From Plectrocnemia conspersa (Eukaryota; Arthropoda; Insecta; Trichoptera; Polycentropodidae), in contig VTFK01000276.1 in the NCBI GenBank assembly GCA_009617715.1, positions 248,001 to 312,000 on the forward strand: a stretch of DNA of 64,000 nucleotides. Reading direction: 5' to 3'. Under the pieces are notes generated by a model. It was not told the DNA's origin. It saw only the letters and a list, made by a program, of their open reading frames with translations, and searched no databases. Positions within the stretch are counted from its first letter, which is position 1, and each line of letters opens with the position of its first letter. Positions 23,590-35,599 of this stretch are shown here, piece by piece. Position numbers and translations under genes: made by a program.

Positions 23590-24270
23590 AGGAACAGAAT
23601 TCTGAGATTTAGATAAATATTTAAAATTTATATTACTGAGTCATCTCTTTTCTCGCCTTCTCCATTATTTTTTTCGCTCATGTGAACAAAAAACATACTA
23701 ATTGAGTTGCAGTTTTAAAAACAAAATATGTATTTAAAATATATAAAATATCACATCCATCTGTTTCTGGTACGGAACTCACAGAATTTTCAATTATGAG
23801 TCATTCCTTATCTCGCCTGCTCTATTATTTTTTTCGCCACTGTAACAAATGATACTGATTGAGCTGCATTTTAAACGATTTTATTGTCTAAATATGTATT
23901 ATTTATAAAATATGAAAATATATAAAGTAAAATAAAATTTCAGGAACGGAATGTAGAAATTTCGTTGATTAATTGCAATCTATAAATTACCCCTTATCTC
24001 GTCTTCTTTATTTTTTCACCCATGTGCTTAAGCTTAAACGGTTTTATTGTTAAAATATGTATAATATCATATTTATCTGTTTCGGGAACAGAATTCAAAA
24101 ATTTAGTGACTCGTTGCAATATAAAATAATAAGTCATCCCTTATCTCACCTGCTCCATTATTTTTACGTTAGCGTGACACATGTCAGCCGACATACCGAT
24201 TGCGCTGTAGTTTTAAAATAAACTACAGTTTAATTGTCATATTAAATATTAAAACATATCCATCTCTTTC
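23590..24270. repeat. tandem repeat, four diverged units of about 145-190 bp
   Basis: Each unit carries GAGTCATCCCTTATCTCGCCTG or a close variant, then CTCCATTATTTTTTTCGCC, a TGTGA/TGTAACA block, a TTGAG(T/C)TGCAGTTTTAAA block and CATCC ATCTGTTTC-GGAACAGAATTC. Unit anchors are at 23638, 23798, 23988 and 24131. Divergence between units is high, so the array is old. Confidence 0.75.
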
Positions 24271-25146
24271 ATTTTAACTTATATAATAAGCATAAATTTA
24301 AACATACTATTTATCTTTATATTTATATACATATATATAAATCTATTTGCAATTAATTAATTATTTTTATTTATCTAAAAATATTTTTATTAGCACTATA
24401 AATCGAAAATAAATATCTAAAAAATCTGGGTTGGAATCTCATATGAACCCTGATATTTTGCAGTTTTTATCCTGTGATTGGAAATAATGAATATTATATA
24501 ATTATAAATCCGATATACTCACAACACAGATAAGGTTTTCCTAGCTTTTCCTAATCTCACGAATGACTATCGTGATAAAAAAAATATAATAAATCTAGCG
24601 ACATCTATTGATTGTAAGCTGTAATGATGCATTTCAAATTTTTTTCATGTCCATCCGGCAAATGTCACAATAAATATGTAGATTCCTGTATATAAAATAA
24701 TGTGAAAATAAAAATGTTTTTATTTAATTTTTTAATATTTTTTAGAACATTTTTGACCGCATTACTTTTTTATTAGGGATTTTTTAAACAGAGCTACAAT
24801 TTTTTATTTTTTATGCAGCCATCTTTTTATAAAAAAAAATTCTTAAATTTATATTTTTAAACATTTTTATATTTTTTCTACAACGGATTTTTTTTTGGTT
24901 TTTAATAATCACTATTTCGAAATTAGATAGGGGATTAAGTTAACTATTTTCAGAACAAGCTTCATTATGTTATCATTAAAACTACAGTAATTATAGTCCT
25001 TAAAAACCACAGATTTTTTTTTAAACCACTGATTTACAGACTTTCATTCATTACTTGTGTTGATTGTGTTTACTCCATTATAACCCTTTGAAACGGAATA
25101 TTTACAATAAATTAATAAATTTCAGTCTTAAATAATATAAATATGA
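24271..25146. other. AT-rich non-coding stretch
   Basis: Long A and T runs, no frame of note. A TAACCCTTTGAAACGG at about 25080 resembles the left end of the adjacent piggyBac-like element. Confidence 0.45.
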
Positions 25147-25150
25147 TTAA

Positions 25151-25673
25151 CCCTTTGAACCCTGAGCTGCTAAGTAATTTTCGACAAAGTAAGCATAATT
25201 GACTAAAAAAAGCAATTTCGACTATTTCGATTTTTTTTATGATAATTTAATTATTTTGTTGTTAATTGCACACTCCTTATGCAACTCAAGAAAAGCAATT
25301 TAGAAATACGATAAATAATATTTATTTCATACAAAAATATTTATTGCATATAAAAGGTTAAAGCAATAAAAATCAATTATTGCTAGAATTCAATCTTAGA
25401 ATGGTGCACAACAGTTTTCAGATCTAAACTTAATTCAAAATGATAATTTGGACACCTAGCATAATTTACACAAGTACACCGTTTTCTTGTGTATTGGAAA
25501 ATCACATCATTTGGTGTGCCAAAATTATCCTCCCACATTTTTCTTTGTAGGCCGGAATACCGCCCCGTAGATTAATGATGATAGATATTGAGGGCGGTAA
25601 ACCGGCCGGTCAGGTTTCAAACGAATATACGTCACTTCTTCAGGCCGGTTTACCAGCCTATGGGGTTCAAAAG
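25151..25673. mobile_element. possible piggyBac-like non-autonomous element
   Basis: The left end follows a TTAA (25147-25150) and reads CCCTTTGAACCCTGAGCTG. The right end, reverse-complemented, reads CTTTTGAACCCCATAGGCTGG, so the two ends share a CTTTGAACCC core and further matches inward. The right TTAA is not preserved. The right third is unusually G+C-rich and contains facing GCCGGTTTACC / GGTAAACCGGCC motifs. No transposase frame is present. Termini are consistent with piggyBac-type MITEs, but the boundary on the right is uncertain. Confidence 0.5.
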
Positions 25674-28600
25674 ATGAAGAATATTTGAGAATAACAATAA
25701 GAAAGCAATATATGAGAGCAGTAATTAAAACAATCCAAATTTTAATTTATTAAAAGAAGCATAAAAATCATGTTTAGGTCGAATCGGAGTACAAATATAC
25801 ACCATTTAGATGTTCATATTAAGAAATATTGTATGTAAATGAAACGTTATAACACGTGCATACTAATATTGCTTATTATTTTTAATAATATGATAAATTA
25901 ACTGCATAAGATATTACTAATTTTAAAATTGTATTATGTCCATTATTTTTTAAATTATGCGAAGCACTATTTTGGCACTGAGAGAATTTTCAATGAAGTA
26001 TTTGCATATAAATTTCATATATCCAGCATAATCGTATCATTATAAAGGATTTTTAACAGCGGCAGCTTGAATTATGTAAAAATGTTTTGACTTTTATGAT
26101 ATTTTTTAAAAGTGTTTTAACCATTTTCAATGTGTAGCATATTAAAATGTGTTTAATTTTAATTTTTAACTCTCATTAGATACAAGAGCTAAAACATATA
26201 ATAATTAAAAATTTGCACACAAGAGCAATGATGTACATTTTAAATTATGCAAACTTTGAAGCTCGGGTGGAACCTGTGGTGGAACTGTGTGGCACAATGC
26301 TAAATTATGCATATATTATCCTACTAAAACTGTCAAAACTTATATGTAAAGTTACTTAAATGCATCTACATTACATACATATTATCAAAGTTAATCTGCC
26401 ACCACTAAAACAGTTAGCTAGACCATATATAGTTAAATGATATTAGCCTCAAAAGCTAATGTGCATTGAACATTACTTTATTCATCATTTAGTTTATTTT
26501 AAATGCGTAATACATTTTACTGCAGCATTTTATTAGTTTTTTGTACAAACATGAGATGTGGTTATATTATTTTTTTAACATTGAAAAACTGTAAAATAAA
26601 TAATATTTAGAGACATCTATGAGTGTACATTAAAAATTAAAAATAAATAGCAAAGTTTCAAATCATAAAAAATATTGAACGTTAGCTAAGTTGTAAATCA
26701 TTTTTAATAAAATAAAAATACAATTGAATTGATTATTTGTCATTTGTTCATTTTTATTTTATTTTTAACTTTTAATAAACGCTATTTAATATGTATTACT
26801 ATTTTATTTAGTTGGTCGATCTTTAACTATTCTCTTAGCAACCAACAGGTGTCTCTATGCATCTTTTAATTTGAACGCCTAACCGCTTTTCCGCTTATCG
26901 CAATATGCATACGTTCTTAAATGTTAAATTAATACGCACAAACGAAAAACGTAGTAAACAACGCATAATAAAATCGAACAATGACGAATATTTTACGATG
27001 CAAATCGCGTTATATTACCACAAACAATATATGCCCAACGACGAACGACAAGTTCGTCAATCACCATTGACAGGTTGAGAAACATTAATATGTGTGCGTG
27101 TAAACATGTACTACGTACAATTGAGAAGAGCCTCGCATTCCATCTGAATATAATATACATGATTTTTTGTTGTTATTGTACGTAATGATGGTTGTCGACC
27201 TATGGACCCGAAGAGGAACATTTGCGCGCGAGCCTCTTTTCTCTTAGATTTTCTACTACAACAGTAGTTGCTCTCAAACTTTACCAACCAACGATGCACT
27301 TCACTAAGTAAGAGAAATATATCGGAGATTTTCAATAGTTCTTATTTGAGCATAATAAAATATAATTCATAGAATAAATGTATATTTTATATTATAACTT
27401 ATAACAATATCGTTGCACAAAATTATCGCTTTTGTTATCATAAGAAATATAATACTTTTATTTATTTTTCTAGCATGTATATGTTTCATGTTACTGTTGA
27501 TTTTATCATATTTTACAACTATTTGCGACACGTGTTATTAATTTTCTAGCAGAATTATTGCAGTTTATGACCTTTCAATTCAAGTCTCTTATCTAATATT
27601 TAACCTTACTACTTCAAATAAACACCATTATAATCAACACGTGTTTATTAAACTATTAATGTTGTGTAGTGTAGAATTCTGCAGTCGATAGTTTAGTTGT
27701 TTGAGGTTTTACCTTGCGAGAAGTAATTTGGACTATTTTAGTTGACCATTCATAAAGCTGAACGTTCTTGTACAAAAATTTGTGGATGTTTATGTGCTTT
27801 GTATATTATGAAAAAGAAAGTTTGAATATGTTTATTTACAACTATTCGTTTATATTTGTAGTCTAATATAACACAGTATGTCATTGTGTATTACAACAAT
27901 TTTTCTTCGATGTACCGCTGCATTATATACAGTTCAGTTGTGCCTTATTTGTTTTAGATAACTTATTGTTTTCTCTGAATGTTATTTATAACAACCATGA
28001 CCTTAGAAACTAATAGTCGACAAATAAAATAATGAAGAAAAAAACACTTTTTTATTGCCGAAATTTCAGAAAGCATTAATTTTTCCTAATTAATACTGAG
28101 TAGCTTAAGACTTTATCAATGGCAATGTTAATATGTTTAAAATAAATAATTATGGTAATATTTTTTGAGAATTTTCGATAACATGTATAATTAAAATTAA
28201 ATTTTGCATTTAATTTAAATTTTAAAACATTATATTCTATATTATATTTCAAATAAAAATAAATAGCCTTTATATTTTTTATTGCTTTTTTATATGTTTT
28301 CAATCATTAGAAGTAATGTTTAATTTTAAGCATCTAAATTAATTTATTATTGTAATATTTTTTGAGCATACCGATTTGTATTATTTTTGGCAGAAGATAT
28401 AATTAAAATTCAATTTTGTTCTCATTATTGTTTATTTTTTATTTTATAAAAGTTTGTGTATATGAATCTATATTTATTATTAAAACTATATTTTTCGATT
28501 CATAATAACTTATAATATATTTGAATATCTCATCGTTTACTATTCGATATTCGAATATTTGGAAACTTTAATTGGCATGCTATTGCTTTAATGTCTATTG

Positions 28601-29025
28601 TCACGTACGGTATGCACCGCTTGGCATAAATCCCCAGTTCCTCGGCAGATCTAGCACATTTAGTATTTTATCTGTTAACAAAAATTGTTTTAAATTTATA
28701 TGAAAATTAATTACAGTATTAAAACTATGATTTTAAATGGAAATATATATTTTTTTGATTAAAAATCATTATTTTATTGTTTTATTAAACCAGATTTTTG
28801 CTTACATTTATTTAAAAATTTTAGCTTTGTATATCATAATTCTCTCTATATAAACTAGCTTACAAAATTTTAGCACAAAGTAAAATTTACTTTTTGATCT
28901 TAATGTAGATATTAAAACTCATGACAACAGTTTTTTTTAATTAGAAAATAATATTTAATATATAAAAAGTTGTTTTAAGCATTTTATTTGGAATGATTAT
29001 GTCCTATTAATAAATATTCCGAATT
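25674..29025. other. AT-rich stretch with few landmarks
   Basis: No gene supported. The recurring motif AAATTATGC (near 25.96, 26.24 and 26.30 kb) is too short to define a unit. The 74-codon minus frame at 27111-27335 lies in a balanced patch but is unrecognised. Blocks at 28517-28555 and 28594-28630 match the pair at 16.4-16.55 kb in swapped order. Confidence 0.4.
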
Positions 29026-29430
29026 ATGCCGATTCAATACTGGGAGGTCTCGCGGCACACTTTGAGAGCCTTTAGGCTTTTGGTGCTCTTCCTTCTTCCG
29101 TCAAGAGCACTCTTCTGCTATTCTGCGTCTTTGTTCGTCCGAGTGCCCTCGAGATGGTCTCTCGCAGCATCTCGGATCGAGCCGTTTGTTACTTCGTCCC
29201 ATTTCATCTTATCTCGTCGCCTCTCAGCTCTCGTCGCCATCGGAATGCCTTGTGGTGGTGAATGACCGCCGAAATCGTTACCTGTTATTCATTTCTTGGC
29301 CTAACGCTCATTTACCTATCGATATCTACACACATTCGTATATAAGTATTAAGCCACGTACCGAGTACTCTCAACGGGTAAAAAAAAGCTCACGACTCTT
29401 CACGACTTTGGAATTATTATGGCGATTAAT
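29026..29430 (+). other. G+C-balanced island with unrecognised frames
   Basis: About 400 bases of balanced, CpG-containing sequence in AT-rich surroundings. A plus frame of 79 codons begins MPIQYWEVSRHTLRAF and an overlapping 85-codon frame follows. Neither looks like a known protein. A small hairpin, GTGCTCTT with AAGAGCAC 12 bases later (29083-29110), is present. It could be a promoter-proximal or 5' untranslated region, an enhancer or an old repeat; I cannot choose. Confidence 0.25.
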
Positions 29431-29689
29431 AATGTCGTCATAGCAAATCTGATAATTTACTATATAAAAAAATTGCAAAAAATATCAGTTCACAAATTTT
29501 CTAAATGTTTTTTATACGTAAAACTTATGCATCCATTTAAATTAGTTGCTTCAAAAATTATATATGTATGTACATATATAAAGTCTTGATTTAATTACAC
29601 TGTACAATAAAATGTTGGACACAAAAATAATATTATAATTACACAGTTCTTAACAAAATACCTTAAAATATTTTTGAAATAAACTTTTA

Positions 29690-30500
29690 TTATATTATAT
29701 CATGAAGTACATATTAAGTACATATTAAACTCATTTAAAGCTGAAATTTTGGCTCTAAGATTTTTTAATATATGATAATCGCTACGAAAAAATTTAATTA
29801 ATTTACTTACAGTCTCTATAATTAATTAACTACTTTTTTTCTTTCATTAATGTACTTTTATAGTTAAATAAAATGAATTCAATCAGTTGCCTTTAATAAC
29901 TAATTTTCTACTAAATTATATCGTTTCTATTATAATGTCGATATTTTTCTAAGAATTTTCTAAAAAATTCATCGTTTTTTAACGATTAATTAATTACCTA
30001 AAAATATCTTTTAATTACAATTTTATGATTTTTTATAATATAGCATGATCTAAAGTATATTTTATACTCATGTTTTAGACCCTACTTAATAATTATGAGC
30101 TTTAAATAAAAACATGCTTGGAAAAATGAATACCCTAATTTACTTACAGTTTACTGCTATAATTAAATAAAAGTAGCTTCATTATAAGATTTTTTTTTAT
30201 TTAATGATATTTTCTACTAAATAAAACCGTTTTTTTTAATATTGTATCATTTATTTAATATTTTCGATATTATATTTAAGATTTTTTTGTAAAATTCATT
30301 GTTTTTTAATGTTTAACATAATACTTATACATATTCCTTAATTAAATTTATATGATTGGGTTTTATATATCATAATGTAAAGTATATATTAAATTCATTA
30401 TTAATAAAAAAAAAAACATAATTTACTTACAGTCTACTGCTATAGTTAAAAATAAAATGATATTGAATAATAATCTACTACGTAGATAAATAAAATTAAT
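29690..30500. repeat. tandem repeat, three diverged units of about 280-340 bp
   Basis: Units are anchored by AATTTACTTACAGT(C/T)TACTGCTATA at 29800, 30137 and 30420. Between anchors they share TTAATAACTAATTTTCTACTAAAT, TTTTCTAAAAAATTCAT-GTTTTTTAA and TTTATGATTTTTTATAATATA-CAT blocks. A similar TTTAATTACAGTCTATTG at about 33.37 kb may be a stray copy. Confidence 0.65.
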
Positions 30501-32404
30501 TAAAATATTAGAATATATTTTGCGATTTTTTAATACTTACATATAAATTACTTATGTAATTTAAGTTGATTTTTGAGTATTTCGTTAAAGTAAAAGTGTT
30601 AATAAATTAATTTTACTTAATCAGTACATTTTTACATCTAAAAATCGTTTTACTTGAGGAAAGATAAAAAGAAATCTGTTTTAAAAACACATTTTAACAT
30701 AATAAAAAAAATATAGAATTACCATAAAATTAAGCATCCGTTGATGAAAACAAAACAATAATTCCGAATTTGCAAACCTGTTTAGTAATTTAACAGTTCC
30801 ACCTGTTTACATCAGCGTTTCTCAAATAAAATTACAGGTTTGGCGGAAAGATTGCTAATTCTCATTCGAAGAAGGAAACGTTAAGATTTAAATGCTTCAT
30901 AATATATTCAATCTCAATAATAATAAAAATATATGCAAACGTTTCCTTTTTTTTTTAGCTAAAAATACATATTTTTGTATTGAGCGGAATTCTATATTAT
31001 AAAAAATACAACATTATTACAAAAATATTTGAAGATAAAGAAGATTAGCTTTACTTCAATAATTTTTAAAATAGCAATAATTAATAATAAATTAATGTCA
31101 TGTACATATTAAAAAGCTTAGTCTTTTAATAATTAAGTGGTTGTTATATTTTGAATCAATGTTTTTTAATCAATAATTATTTGAGTGCGTAATAAAAATC
31201 TTTTTTGCCTAAATTTATATACATACGTACTTGTCATTAGTCTATTTACTTAATATAAAAAATATGGATAAAATTGTTGAACAATGTAGAGTAAATAATA
31301 AAATTAACTTTAGTGCTTGAAATAAGTAAAAAAATATTCTCTCTTTATTTAAAAAAATATTAATGTCTTTATGTTATTTTTCTTAAAGTTCTCACCTTAA
31401 TAAATTCTTTCGTTATAGAATCACAGAATCCAAAATACATTTAAAAATCTGATCGAAATTTCTAATGGTCATAGCTCAAATATATTATCTTTAAATACAT
31501 ACATCCAATTGTCGAACGTAACCAGATACGTCCTACGTAACTGACAAAAATTGAGCAATCGTAGCTCTTGTGTAAATTCTCACATATGAAATGGTGACGA
31601 GATCTCGTAAGACGCTAACGATGGAGATGTCTTTGAATGTTACTATAATTCTATTTCTATATATGTTTAATATAACATAACCAAATCATAAAACAGAACA
31701 ACAATCTGTATAAAAACTTTTATAAGATCAATTTAAATATAAAGCATTATATTGTTTATATTTTACCTATAAGGATAAGAAACATATCAAAAGATTTCAT
31801 GTGTAGCTTTCATCAATAGTTCAATATAAAGCTTTATTAGTTTGTATTTTATAATAAAATCAATAGTATGATTCATTTTCTGTCTCTTACTTTTATAATA
31901 TTTTACGCCTTGTTTTTTTTAAATCAATATATGTTATTTAATGATTTAATGATTACTTAATTGCTGTTACTGAATAGATTATTTAGTTTAGATAATCAAG
32001 TTAATGACATACCGATAAGCATTTTTCGCCAATCATAAAGAGATGTTCTCTTGGATTTATATATAATTTACTATATAATATAAACCTAAGCTTATGAAAT
32101 TAATTGTTAGATGATCAATTTTTATTGGATCAGTTTAGATTTAGTGTCTAGTATATTTTTTCTTTATAATAGACGAGTAGCTTTAACTCTTTTGCTAGGT
32201 TTGGTATCCATAGTTAAGCCCAAGTAAATATAAGACCAATACCTTTATTTATCGAGTTTTGCTATGTGTTTTTTGATAGTTTATTTGTGACATATATGAC
32301 TTTTCTTCTCCGGGCAAACATAACTGCAATTACTATATACGATTTCTGACCAAAATATGGAAAATTTACTATCGGGGGTTGTATAGACTCTTCTCTGCGA
32401 GAAA
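30501..32404. other. AT-rich non-coding stretch
   Basis: Nothing supported. Slight self-similarity (ATATAAAGC-TTAT blocks) occurs near 31.74 and 31.83 kb. Confidence 0.45.
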
Positions 32405-32524
32405 ATGTCTCAATATAGTTTCAAACGCCGTCGCGTCCGTTCCGGCGTCGCAGCAAAACAAGCTATGTCGACGCCGGAAACGGCGTCTCGTGATTTCGAG
32501 ATCTCGCGGATGGCACGTGGGTGA
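32405..32524 (+). CDS. possible small exon: 39-codon ATG frame in a CpG-rich island
   Basis: The first ATG after an in-frame TAG opens 39 codons with a basic N-terminus (MSQYSFKRRRVRSGV) and a Ser/Thr/Ala-rich centre. It is one of the most CpG-rich patches in the window. The frame closes at GGG TGA, and the same bases (CACGTGG|GTGAAA) could act as a weak splice donor that would let it continue. Within it, TTCCGGCGTCG and CGACGCCGGAA form an 11-base inverted repeat. Longer minus-strand frames (83-84 codons) cover the same island, so strand is not certain. I do not recognise a family. A promoter or enhancer island is the main alternative. Confidence 0.22.
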   Translation: MSQYSFKRRRVRSGVAAKQAMSTPETASRDFEISRMARG

Positions 32525-34151
32525 AAAGAAACTTCGTGTTGTGCATTGAAAAAATTGAAAACTATAAACGGCATTGTGCCCACACAATCCCACGCCCAAG
32601 GCCCGGACCAGAGCAGTGCACACGGAGCGGAATAGCTAGAAGATAACCCAAAAAAGGCCATGGTCGAAATATCGTTGCCGTTTTACCATATATGGTCGAC
32701 CGCGTAAATATCGAAGCGAATATATTTTTTTAAACTAATAAACATTCATACGCACATTTGTTTATATGGTTATGTGAAGAATTCTTTATAATAAAAACGT
32801 ATGGCTTAGTGCTACGTATAATTCAGATATAATATACTGCAAAACATTAGTATAGTCTTCAACTCATTCAATGGTTTGTCTTTATCTATTATATAACAGG
32901 AAATTATAGATCTAGTGAATATAGTGGGTAAAGCATTGTCGTGGTGCAAAGTCTAATTGCAATTTTTACCCATAATTCTGTTTCTTTTTTTTTTATTGAT
33001 TCACACAAACATCATAAAAATATTCGTAGTAGAATACACCGCTATCTTAAAGAAAACCTTGGCATACGATCCAACTTGACGTGCTTTTTTATGCCATTTA
33101 CATTTAAACGATTGCATCTTTGTTTCTATGTCTATGTTTTGAAACAAATCGCGAGTGTTTTGTCGATCACTAACCATAAATTTTTTACACATTTTTTTGT
33201 CATCTACGCGTCTTAAATAAACCATTTGCTTAGACATAAAATTTTTGAAAAAAAAGCTTTTTTTAACATTTGCACAACTTATTATATTTTTTACGTTAAA
33301 TAAAATTAAATGAAACTCTTTGTTTGTAATAAAAAAAAATTATACAACACAAATAAATCAACCATATAATTTAATTACAGTCTATTGTTCTTTAAGAGCA
33401 ATAATAGACATTCTATTCATTTATCTACTTTATTTGCTGTAAACAGTGAATATGGTTCTTAAATATTTAGGTTTTTATATTGTTTTTATTAACTACTTAC
33501 GATCTTCTCACATCGTCTTTATTATATTTATATATTATTATATCCTATTAAAAATCAACAGTACAATGATATTTTATAATTGTTTATTATTTAAATGATT
33601 TCTTTGCACATTATATTCATTCAGTGTCATACCTATGAACTTTATGATACTGTGACATAAGATACAAATCAAATACCTACGTAAATCGAATGACTTGTTG
33701 AAAAAATAAAACATGCTGCTTGTGTATACTTCACGATAAGAAACGCACAATTTTATCACTGTATTCTTGAGAATTGAAAATGATTTATAAATATAAATGC
33801 TTTATATATTAAAGCTATCGCCTGTAAAATATATATAAGTATAAAGCTCTTTATAACCATCCTTCATATATATTGTGGCTCTTCTGCTAATTGCTTATGT
33901 TATATTTTAATTTACGGAAATCCCGTTGTTATATAATACAACAAATTGATTCTCATAAATAAAAATTCAATATAACAAGAATAATTAAACAGCCGATAAT
34001 CCTCTAAAAGAAGAAGATCAGCGCCTGAGATAATTTTATCATTTCTTTTTTGAAAGATTCTGCGAAGACAAGAAAAACATGTGTTTAAAACCACATATAG
34101 AATTTATTATTATAAAAAAATAAAATATAAAACCAGTTGTATATTTGAATG
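32525..34151. other. AT-rich stretch after a CpG-rich island
   Basis: The island continues to about 32.72 kb (TATGGTCGACCGCG near its end) without a readable product. The overlapping frames at 32941-33237 on both strands are unrecognised. Nothing else supported. Confidence 0.4.
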
Positions 34152-34589
34152 CAGGGCCGTTTTTTTTTGTTGTTGTATAATATGCAGAGATTCTAATACC
34201 GGTATTAAAATATTTGAAAACAACTCCACTTTTTTATTTATGAATACATTCAACCTTTCTCTGATTTTACTGCTTCCCGGTCTTACGACGGATGCGAAGC
34301 TAGTAGTAGTTATAATAAGACTGTTACTATGATGATAACATCGTCAATGTTGTTTTTGTAACGTCTTTTTGCATCAACATTTTACAGGTCAATCTTGTTT
34401 CAATTTAGCATTGCTGCTAATTATATATATATATTTTTATAAATGTTAACTACATGTTTTAATTGATCATTGATATCATTAAATACAGTTGTTAGTTTCT
34501 ATATTTAAGAAGTGATTCTATGGATATTACATAAAATATTTTCGCTCGAATCCAAAGCACCACTTGAATTTTAATAAAAAGCGGCCCTG
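34152..34589. mobile_element. hAT-like MITE with degenerate flanks
   Basis: A 438-bp segment is bounded by CAGGGCCGTTTTTTTT on the left and, reverse-complemented, CAGGGCCGCTTTTTATT on the right. CAGGGCC termini are common in hAT-type MITEs. The expected 8-bp duplication is poor: TTTGAATG against TTTGTGCT, only the first four bases matching. The interior is AT-rich without a transposase. The 83-codon plus frame (34081-34332) crosses the left boundary and is not a gene. Confidence 0.55.
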
Positions 34590-35092
34590 TTTGTGCTTTC
34601 ATATGCATATACATACATGTTTAGAACCTGTAGGTGTTACATTCCTCGGATAATAAATTTGAACAAGATGAACCACATAGTCGAGGCAACACACCTGTTC
34701 ACACAGAATACGATTGTTAACGATACACCAATAAACGCTTCATCAATCTTTCACTATCCCTTGCTAACACTTGTGCTTAGAAATGTATAGATTAAAAAAA
34801 CATATTCGAGTGTAACATCAAGCATATGATGTACTGCTTTGAAATAACATTAACCTTTTTTTACATTTATTTATAAAATATTTTATTTTTGATTAGGTTA
34901 TTTCTCAAATTTTTTTGTAAATATTTTTAAATCATTGCAATCTATCACTAATCTTCAAACAGTTTTGCACAGTTAATGGACTACATTTATATTTTTTTTA
35001 ACCTCCGTTCTTAGAATATTGTATAAAGGCATTACAGGTACACAAAAATATAATATTTTCATGAAATTCGAAAAAAAAGCGTAATACATGCA
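34590..35092. other. AT-rich non-coding stretch
   Basis: Nothing supported. Confidence 0.45.
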
Positions 35093-35108
35093 ATATATAT
35101 ATATATAT

Positions 35109-35206
<98 letters not shown>
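35093..35206. repeat. (AT)n microsatellite
   Basis: About 114 bases of alternating A and T, interrupted once by AAAA near 35109. Poly(Tyr-Ile) frames across it are artefacts. Confidence 0.97.
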
Positions 35207-35207
<1 letters not shown>

Positions 35208-35267
35208 CTTAGCAAAAAGCCAACGATCCGTTCGTTCGCTCGCACGCCTCATTTGGCCGCCACTTAC

Positions 35268-35450
35268 CTCTCCCATCCATCAACACTTTCAAAGAACAAA
35301 TTGTTAACAAACGTTCCGAATTCACGAACGACGACCGCGTGCCTAGACCAAATATTTGTCGGCAACGTGTGCTTTAATTGCCATCGTGATTTCGTGTTTT
35401 ACAAGATGTTAATGGACCTCCAGACCGGTTTATCCGTCCCATAAACTATA
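35268..35450 (-). other. possible minus-strand first exon ending in a strong splice donor
   Basis: Read on the minus strand, a balanced stretch leads to ATGGGAGAG|GTAAGTGG, a consensus 5' splice site (intron GT at 35267-35266) nine bases after the A of an ATG (35276). An overlapping ATG four bases upstream is in another frame. The three-codon start (Met-Gly-Glu) would need the next exon to be interpretable; the (AT)n tract lies in the would-be intron. This competes with the plus-strand interpretation of the adjacent 35505 site. The match to the donor consensus is clear; that it is used is inference. Confidence 0.25.
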
Positions 35451-35474
35451 TATCTCTCTCTTTCGGCTGACAAC

Positions 35475-35510
35475 TAATCTGATGTGTTTTTTCTTCTTGT
35501 TCCAGGTAAG
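35475..35510 (+). promoter_or_regulatory. possible recursive-splice (ratchet) site or splice acceptor
   Basis: On the plus strand a branch-point-like CTAAT is followed by a pyrimidine-rich tract (TTTTTTCTTCTTGTTCCAG) and directly by GTAAGG; the junction would be 35505|35506. Acceptor and donor consensus abutting without an exon is the arrangement known for recursive splicing in long insect introns. All three frames after the junction close within 15 bases, so a coding internal exon is unlikely. A terminal or untranslated exon beginning here remains possible, since the next 85 bases are of balanced composition. Confidence 0.4.
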
Positions 35511-35599
35511 GTGAAGGGGTGAAGAGGACCTGGACTTTCATGACTCGAGTCCGAGGCTCAGCGGACTGCTGGCAAAAGGACACATATTAAATATGTAAA

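Noticed and set aside
34973..35276. 90-92-codon minus-strand frames rich in Tyr-Ile
   Set aside because: They translate the (AT)n microsatellite; the composition is not that of a protein.
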